Source of the DNA: Verrucomicrobiales bacterium
GTDB lineage: Bacteria; Verrucomicrobiota; Verrucomicrobiia; Verrucomicrobiales; DEV007
Direction of reading: 5' to 3'
DNA: 38,102 nucleotides
Assembly: GCA_022361255.1 (NCBI GenBank)
Contig: JAKSBG010000358.1
Span: 1-38,102 of the forward strand
Part shown: positions 33,544 through 38,102 of the stretch, piece after piece
Layout of the letters: every line of letters starts with the position of its first letter
How positions within the stretch are numbered: position 1 is the first letter of the stretch
Notes under the pieces: model-generated
What the model was told of the DNA's origin: nothing
The model's database searches: none
The model's input: only the letters and a program-made list of their open reading frames with translations
Made by a program: the position numbers and the translations under genes

Positions 33544-34448
33544 TGCTCTCTGTTGAGTCCATTTCCAAGCAGTTCGACCGGAACCGCCCGCCGGCGGTGA
33601 ATAACGTTTCGTTCGCTGTCGAAAAGGGGCGGATTTGTGGATTGTTAGGGCATAATGGTGCCGGGAAAAGCACCGCTCTGGGAGTTGTCCTCGGGATGGT
33701 TTATCCGGATTCGGGTGAAGTGACGATTGGGGGAGTCGCCGTCCAGAAAGAACGTGAAAAGGCGATCGCGAAGGTAGGGGCGATCTTCGAGGCGCCGGCG
33801 TTTTATGATTATTTGTCAGGGTGGAAAAACCTGCAGGTTTTCACTTCCTACTCCGGCGGGGTCAGCCGCTCGATGATGAAAGAGATGGTCGAGTGGGTCG
33901 GGCTGACGGATCGCATTCACGACCGCATCTCGAAATACAGCCACGGCATGAGGCAGCGGCTTGCACTGGCGCAGGCGCTCCTGCCGCACCCGGAATTGCT
34001 GATTCTCGACGAACCTACCGATGGTCTTGATCCGGAAGGCATCGTCGAATTCCGCGAGCAGATTCTGGAGTTGCGTGATCGGCTCGGGCTGACGGTATTG
34101 CTGAGCTCTCACCTCCTTTCCGAAGTGGAGCAGGTGTGCGACGAAGTTGTGATCCTGCAAAAAGGGAAAAAGGTCTACGACGGAGGAGTGCAGAATTTCG
34201 GAGGTGATGAGATCACCTTCTTCATCGAGGCCCGCAATCCCGTCGACCTCGAGAGGAGTTGGGAAAAACTGGGCGGTCGAAAACTCGGTGATGAATTTTT
34301 GATCTCCCGGGATCGGGAGCCGTCTGAATGTCTTTCCCGTCTGATCGGCGACGGAGTGAAAGTGTGTCGATTCACGCAACAGGAGAATTCGCTGGAATCG
34401 CTTTATCTCCAGGTGAGCAGCAGAGAAATCGGGGAGGACGCGGGATGA
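33543..34448 (+). CDS. ABC transporter ATP-binding protein (ABC-2 exporter)
   Basis: A 301-residue ATPase. Walker A GHNGAGKST (about 39-47), signature YSHGMRQRLALAQALL (a variant of LSGGQ with SHGM), Walker B LLILDEPTDGLDPEG and switch SSHLLSEVEQ. A 90-residue tail follows the ATPase core, as in BcrA/CcmA-type exporters. The ATG at 33543 overlaps the pseudopilin stop (TGATG). Its stop overlaps the permease start (ATGA), so the two should form one exporter. The substrate is unknown; bacitracin-type or copper-type roles are typical of the family but not shown. Confidence 0.9.
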   Translation: MLSVESISKQFDRNRPPAVNNVSFAVEKGRICGLLGHNGAGKSTALGVVLGMVYPDSGEVTIGGVAVQKEREKAIAKVGAIFEAPAFYDYLSGWKNLQVFTSYSGGVSRSMMKEMVEWVGLTDRIHDRISKYSHGMRQRLALAQALLPHPELLILDEPTDGLDPEGIVEFREQILELRDRLGLTVLLSSHLLSEVEQVCDEVVILQKGKKVYDGGVQNFGGDEITFFIEARNPVDLERSWEKLGGRKLGDEFLISRDREPSECLSRLIGDGVKVCRFTQQENSLESLYLQVSSREIGEDAG

Positions 34449-35299
34449 ATTTGTTTTTCCGTCAACTCGGCTGGGAGCTCTACCGGCTTTTTGCGCGACG
34501 CCGGACCTACATCGGGTTCGGGATTTTTCTCCTGGTCGAGATCGTTTTCTACCTGATCTGGACGCGTGGAGGTGGAGCGCGCCAGCTGGAGCGTATGATT
34601 CAAAACGTCGCCGGTGGACTGGATGAATATTTGTCAGGGCTGACCATTGCATTCCTCATGGTGGCATTCACGATGTTGATGCTTGGCGTGATTTTCGTGT
34701 CGCTGGTGGCGGGTGACATCCTCGCGAAAGAAAGTGAGGATGGAAATCTGAGGCTCCTTCTGGTTCGACCGGTATCACGGTTTCGGCTGCTGCTTCTCAA
34801 GTTTCTCTCGTGTCAGATTTACACCACTGCTTTGTTTCTGTTCGTCGCTTTCAGTTCGCTTGTTGTCGGTTGTCTCGGGCAGGGGTGGGGAGGCGGCATG
34901 CTGGTCTGGGCGCCGGATCTGCCGAAGGTGAGCCTGTTTGAGTGGTGGGAGGGGATGAGCCGCTACTTCTTCGCGATTCTCGGATTTTCGATTGTCTACA
35001 TGCCCGTGATCGGCATTGCTTTTCTTCTCGGCTGTTTCCGGATCAAGCCGGCTGCGGCGACAATTGTGACGATTGCCCTGATCATTGCTGACCGTATTCT
35101 TGGAAAGATGTCAATGGAGGCGTTTGATCCATATCGTGAATACTTTATCACTTCCCGGATGGATGCCTGGTATCTCCTGCTCTATCAGAACATCCCCTGG
35201 GCCCGGTTTTTCGAACAGTCCGCCTGGCTGCTGGGCATCGGTCTGACCTGCTTCGTTCTGGGATGGCTGGTCTTTGAGAGGCGGGATATCAAATCCTGA
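34445..35299 (+). CDS. ABC-2 type transporter permease
   Basis: A 284-residue membrane protein with six hydrophobic segments. The start at ATG 34445 overlaps the ATPase stop (ATGA). The first helix lies at about residues 20-40. A hallmark of the NosY/ABC-2 permease group is GDILAKESEDGNLRLLLVRPVSRFR, positioned here near residue 90-115 between helices. It pairs with the ATPase just upstream to form an exporter. The last segment ends in the basic VFERRDIKS, cytoplasmic. The long open frame upstream of 34445 is an out-of-frame extension and is not taken as start. Confidence 0.88.
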   Translation: MNLFFRQLGWELYRLFARRRTYIGFGIFLLVEIVFYLIWTRGGGARQLERMIQNVAGGLDEYLSGLTIAFLMVAFTMLMLGVIFVSLVAGDILAKESEDGNLRLLLVRPVSRFRLLLLKFLSCQIYTTALFLFVAFSSLVVGCLGQGWGGGMLVWAPDLPKVSLFEWWEGMSRYFFAILGFSIVYMPVIGIAFLLGCFRIKPAAATIVTIALIIADRILGKMSMEAFDPYREYFITSRMDAWYLLLYQNIPWARFFEQSAWLLGIGLTCFVLGWLVFERRDIKS

Positions 35300-35323
35300 A
35301 ACCTGATTCTCGCGGATCCCGGG

Positions 35324-37447
35324 TCACGCCTGTCCCCAAATTTGAAGCGACCGGTCAATGAGGTGGCTCTCGCTCTCTTTCGCGAGAATGCGGGTTTTTG
35401 CGTCTGGTTCGGCGGTATCGATGAGAAGTTCCCACGAGTTCACTTCAATGTCAGGGAAATGGAATTTGGTTTTCTCATGCCGTGCGTTGAAGAAAAAGAG
35501 AAGGGAGCGTTCTTCATCGGCGCCGTGAATCATCATTCCGAAGGCGCCGGATTTCTTCTGATTCCAGTCGCTGCTTCGCTTGATTTTTCCGTCGCGCCGG
35601 ATCCAGCAAACATCGGCGAGGCCGGAATCGGGATCGAGCTCGCCGGTGAAAAATTTCGATCTGCGGAGTGATGGCTGGGAGCGTCTCAGGGCAACGAGGC
35701 GTTTAAAGAATTCCCGGTTTTCCTGTGCCTCGGCCGTGTCAGCCCAGGAGATCCAGCTCAACTCATTGTCCTGACAGTAGGTATTGTTGTTGCCGTGCTG
35801 GGTTCGAAGCCGTTCGTCACCGGCAGTGAGAAACGGAGTTCCCTGTGAGCATATCAGAGTCGTGAGGAAGTTGCGGATCTGCCGGCGGCGCAGTTCAAGT
35901 ATCTCCGGGTCATCAGTGGGACCCTCGGCTCCGTGGTTGTAGGAGATGTTGTGGTTGTCGCCGTCGCGGTTTCCTTCTCCGTTGGCAAGGTTGTGCTTCC
36001 CGTTGTAGCTGACCAGATCGTGGAGAGTAAACCCGTCGTGCGAGGTAATGAGGTTCACGCTGGCTCCGGGTCCGCGACGGTTGTGCGAAAAGAGGGCCTC
36101 GCTCCCGGTAAGCCGACTCGCGAAGTTCCCATCGACACCGGGGTCTCCGCGCCAGAACTGACGAACATCGTCGCGAAATTTTCCGTTCAGCTCGGCCCAG
36201 TTTACGGGGAAATTTCCGAGCTGATACCCGTTCGTTCCGAGGTCCCATGGTTCGGCGATCATCTTCACTTTGTCGAGAACCGGATCCTGGAACACAGCCT
36301 GAAAGAACGGAGCCCAGCGGCTGAATTTTTCGGGGCAGCGCCCCATTTCGACGGCAAGGTCAAAACGGAATCCGTCGACGTGCATTTCGGTAACCCAGTA
36401 GCGAAGACTCTTCATGACGAGCTTCAGAGAATGGGGGTGGGAAAGGTCGACCGAGTTTCCGCAACCGGTTGTATCGCGGTATTCGCCGGGGTAGAGCGTC
36501 TCGGTGTGATAGTAGCGAAGATTGTCGAATCCGCGGAAGATCGTGGTGGGTCCTGTCAGTCCTGCCTCTCCGGTGTGATTGTAAACGACGTCGAGAATCA
36601 CTTCCATTCCCGCGCGGTGAAACGCTTTCACCATATCCCGGAACTCGGTGACAGGGTCACTGCCGGAGGCGTAGCGGGCCTCAGGGGCAAAGAAGCCGAT
36701 GGTGTTGTATCCCCAGTAATTCACGAGCCCTTTCTCCAGAAGAAATCCGTCGTCGAGATGCTGATGAACGGGTAGCAATTGAACCGTGGTAATACCCAGA
36801 TCGCGCAGATACTCAATGGTCGACTCGTGAGCGAGGCCGGCGTAGGTGCCCCGGAGTTCTTCAGGAACCTCGGGTTTGAGTTTTGTGAAGCCTTTCACGT
36901 GCATCTCACAAAAGACAGAGTCTTTCATGGCAAGCCGGGGTGGCGTGTCGTCTTCCCAGTCATATTCATCGGGGAACGGAACGGTTGCCCGCGGCGCGTG
37001 GATTCCGCTGTCCGCCCGGATCGGATGTTTATCCGGTCGCATGGAGCGCATTGAGGGGGAGAATTTCGACGGAAGCGGAATGTGTTTGGCACACGGATCC
37101 AGAAGGAGTTTTTCCGGAAGAAAGAGATGACCTTCGACAGGATCCCACGGCCCATCCACCCGGTAGCCGTAGGTGGAGCCTTCCGGTATGCCATCAACGC
37201 GGACACACCAGACGTCTCCCTCCCCGCGGTGAAGCGCGATCCGGTCGGTTTCCCGCCAGGGTTTATCGCTGTCGGTGAAAAGACAGAGATGCACTGAATC
37301 GGCTAATTCGGAGACGACGGTAAAATTCACCGAGCCGGGAGCAAGCGGGGTCGCTCCGAGAGGGTGTTTTGTGCCGGGGTGGATCGAAAGTTCGTTGGTC
37401 AGAATATCGTTCACGTTGCGGTTAGGTTCAGGTGGAAGGGGCGGCAA
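35324..37447 (-). CDS. glgX: Glycogen debranching enzyme GlgX (isoamylase-type)
   Basis: A 707-residue GH13 enzyme that hydrolyses alpha-1,6 branch points of limit glycogen. N-terminal beta-sandwich (CBM48-like, residues about 25-120), then the barrel with VILDVVYNHTGE, DGFRFDLAVEMG (nucleophile Asp, about 360), MIAEPWDLG (acid Glu, about 399) and TSHDGFTLHDLVSYN (about 470). A typical C-terminal domain follows. No ATG is available: the TTG at 37447 lies in frame, and an AAGGAG six bases upstream of an in-frame CTG at 37456 fits that codon best; a GTG at 37414 is the third option. It is convergent with the ABC permease, with 24 bases between. Confidence 0.93.
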   Translation of the reverse strand: MPPLPPEPNRNVNDILTNELSIHPGTKHPLGATPLAPGSVNFTVVSELADSVHLCLFTDSDKPWRETDRIALHRGEGDVWCVRVDGIPEGSTYGYRVDGPWDPVEGHLFLPEKLLLDPCAKHIPLPSKFSPSMRSMRPDKHPIRADSGIHAPRATVPFPDEYDWEDDTPPRLAMKDSVFCEMHVKGFTKLKPEVPEELRGTYAGLAHESTIEYLRDLGITTVQLLPVHQHLDDGFLLEKGLVNYWGYNTIGFFAPEARYASGSDPVTEFRDMVKAFHRAGMEVILDVVYNHTGEAGLTGPTTIFRGFDNLRYYHTETLYPGEYRDTTGCGNSVDLSHPHSLKLVMKSLRYWVTEMHVDGFRFDLAVEMGRCPEKFSRWAPFFQAVFQDPVLDKVKMIAEPWDLGTNGYQLGNFPVNWAELNGKFRDDVRQFWRGDPGVDGNFASRLTGSEALFSHNRRGPGASVNLITSHDGFTLHDLVSYNGKHNLANGEGNRDGDNHNISYNHGAEGPTDDPEILELRRRQIRNFLTTLICSQGTPFLTAGDERLRTQHGNNNTYCQDNELSWISWADTAEAQENREFFKRLVALRRSQPSLRRSKFFTGELDPDSGLADVCWIRRDGKIKRSSDWNQKKSGAFGMMIHGADEERSLLFFFNARHEKTKFHFPDIEVNSWELLIDTAEPDAKTRILAKESESHLIDRSLQIWGQA

Positions 37448-37576
37448 GGTATTCAGTTTCGTCTCCTTGGCCAGAGGGAAACTGGCTCATTCTCCCTGCG
37501 CCCGCAGGGAAGATTACAACTTTGTCATTTTGGGAGATGCCATTTCGTCATCTTACCGGCTCACATTAAGGACATC

Positions 37577-37669
37577 ATGAAAATCCCGTTTCAGATTTCC
37601 GGCCACTTCCCGGTAGAGCAGATTCTGTTCCTACAAATTCGATTCACCGGATTGTTCCGGTTTGGTTGA
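37577..37669 (+). CDS. Possible 30-codon small ORF upstream of the response regulator
   Basis: ATG at 37577 preceded by AAGGAC gives a 30-residue peptide (starting MKIPFQISGHFPVEQ, ending RFTGLFRFG) that stops at 37667-37669. It is hydrophobic and aromatic but lacks a clear signal or helix. A hairpin starts eight bases after the stop. It could be a leader peptide, a small protein or chance; length is short, and no homolog can be claimed. Confidence 0.3.
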   Translation: MKIPFQISGHFPVEQILFLQIRFTGLFRFG

Positions 37670-37676
37670 GCAAAAT

Positions 37677-37709
37677 GTGGAGTCCCGGTTTGCGGTTCCG
37701 GGGCTCCAC
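37677..37709 (+). terminator. Hairpin between small ORF and response regulator
   Basis: GTGGAGTCCCGG pairs with CCGGGGCTCCAC (12-base stem, one T-G pair) around a nine-base loop, then CTTGTT. The stem is strong and GC-rich but the T-run is weak. It may be a terminator or attenuator in the 330-base gap before the response regulator; the rest of that gap (37457-37576 and 37710-37790) shows nothing I can name. Confidence 0.5.
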
Positions 37710-37790
37710 CTTGTTCGAATGGAGCTGGCTTTCCACAGTCGAAGATTGTAATTCCCTGAGGAGCTAATACGATTTCTTCTCCCCTCCGGC

Positions 37791-38102
37791 ATGAGAGTTT
37801 TAGTAGTTGAAGATCAGGAGCGTATTCTTTCTTTCGTGGAGAAGGGGCTGAAAGCGCAGGGGTTTGTGGTCGACGCAACCCGCGACGGTGACGAGGGATA
37901 CGCCCTTGCTACGACGGAGCCGTATGATGCACTCGTTCTCGATATCATGGTTCCGGGCCGCGATGGATTGAGCATTTTGAAGAATCTGCGAAAAAAGGGG
38001 AGCAGCGTTCCGGTACTGCTGCTGACGGCTCGCAGTGAGCTGGATGAAAGGCTCGAGGGATTGAATCTGGGAGCGGATGACTACATGACGAAACCTTTCT
38101 AT
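37791..38102 (+). CDS. OmpR-family response regulator, N-terminal part (cut by window edge)
   Basis: The first 104 codons of a response regulator are inside the window. The receiver has VLVVEDQE (acidic pair E7/D8), the acceptor Asp in LVLDIMVPGRDG (D51), Thr in LLLTARSE (T79) and the Lys in DDYMTKPF (K101). All catalytic positions are intact. The pattern with LVLDIMVPGRDGL and GADDYMTKPF is typical of OmpR/PhoB-type regulators of the QseB/CopR branch, whose DNA-binding domain should follow past the edge. A cognate histidine kinase is probably downstream. The start ATG 37791 lacks a good ribosome site. Confidence 0.92.
   Translation, partial: MRVLVVEDQERILSFVEKGLKAQGFVVDATRDGDEGYALATTEPYDALVLDIMVPGRDGLSILKNLRKKGSSVPVLLLTARSELDERLEGLNLGADDYMTKPFY

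Noticed and set aside
1-38102. CRISPR array, tRNA, rRNA, phage or insertion sequence
   Set aside because: No evenly spaced repeats, no cloverleaf that I could recognise and no transposase or phage gene were seen; a tRNA scan would settle the tRNA part.

Overview
The window looks like a piece of a Verrucomicrobiota (PVC group) chromosome. This rests on gene content only: an LL-diaminopimelate aminotransferase (DapL), a DUF1080 lipoprotein, a pseudopilin with an H-Xn-DG type tail, a giant secreted beta-propeller/di-heme cytochrome protein, a PGPGW membrane protein and many genes without a clear Shine-Dalgarno site. Base composition is moderately GC-rich and even. I see no rRNA, tRNA, CRISPR array, prophage or insertion sequence. 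About 34 protein genes fill the window, with short gaps.

Layout. 1-1205 (-): end of an ABC-2 export pair (ATPase, then permease running off the left edge). 1414-6060: DNA repair (exodeoxyribonuclease III), nucleotide-pool cleaning (RdgB), a U32 protein of RlhA type, and TrpF. 6206-8953 (-): a class V aminotransferase, a PGPGW membrane protein, and nuoC and nuoB without the rest of complex I. A perfect TGTGA-N6-TCACA palindrome lies upstream of nuoB, in the divergent gap before a secreted S10 carboxypeptidase. 10734-16127: a secreted beta protein, dapL (-), a secreted unknown, a small IF-1-like protein, two peptide-type ABC ATPases without permeases, and a DUF1080 lipoprotein. 16149-18941 (-): uvrA. 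19035-21883: Uma2-type nuclease, a degenerate receiver protein and, convergent to it, a receiver plus class III cyclase. 21958-24908: GNAT acetyltransferase, membrane-anchored cytochrome c, HAD phosphatase/mutase, M15-type peptidase. 24987-29651 (-): a 1554-residue secreted protein joining propellers, Ig-like and PKD domains, a two-heme cytochrome with an inserted carbohydrate-binding-like domain, FnIII and a basic C-terminal domain; a leucine-rich-repeat lipoprotein is divergent from it. 30747-35299 (+): a tight five-gene run of murJ, a one-TM charged protein, a pseudopilin and an ABC ATPase/permease pair. 35324-37447 (-): glgX with no ATG start. 37457-37790 holds a possible 30-codon ORF and a hairpin, followed by an OmpR-type response regulator cut by the right edge.

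Most of the window is housekeeping. The parts that stand out are the architecture of the giant cytochrome protein, the interspersed repeat that forms part of a prepilin leader, the unusual base-binding positions of the cyclase together with its inactive-looking receiver neighbour, the isolated nuoBC pair behind a CRP-like palindrome, and the small ORF/hairpin leader before the response regulator. I did not find a clear-cut new defence or mobile system.
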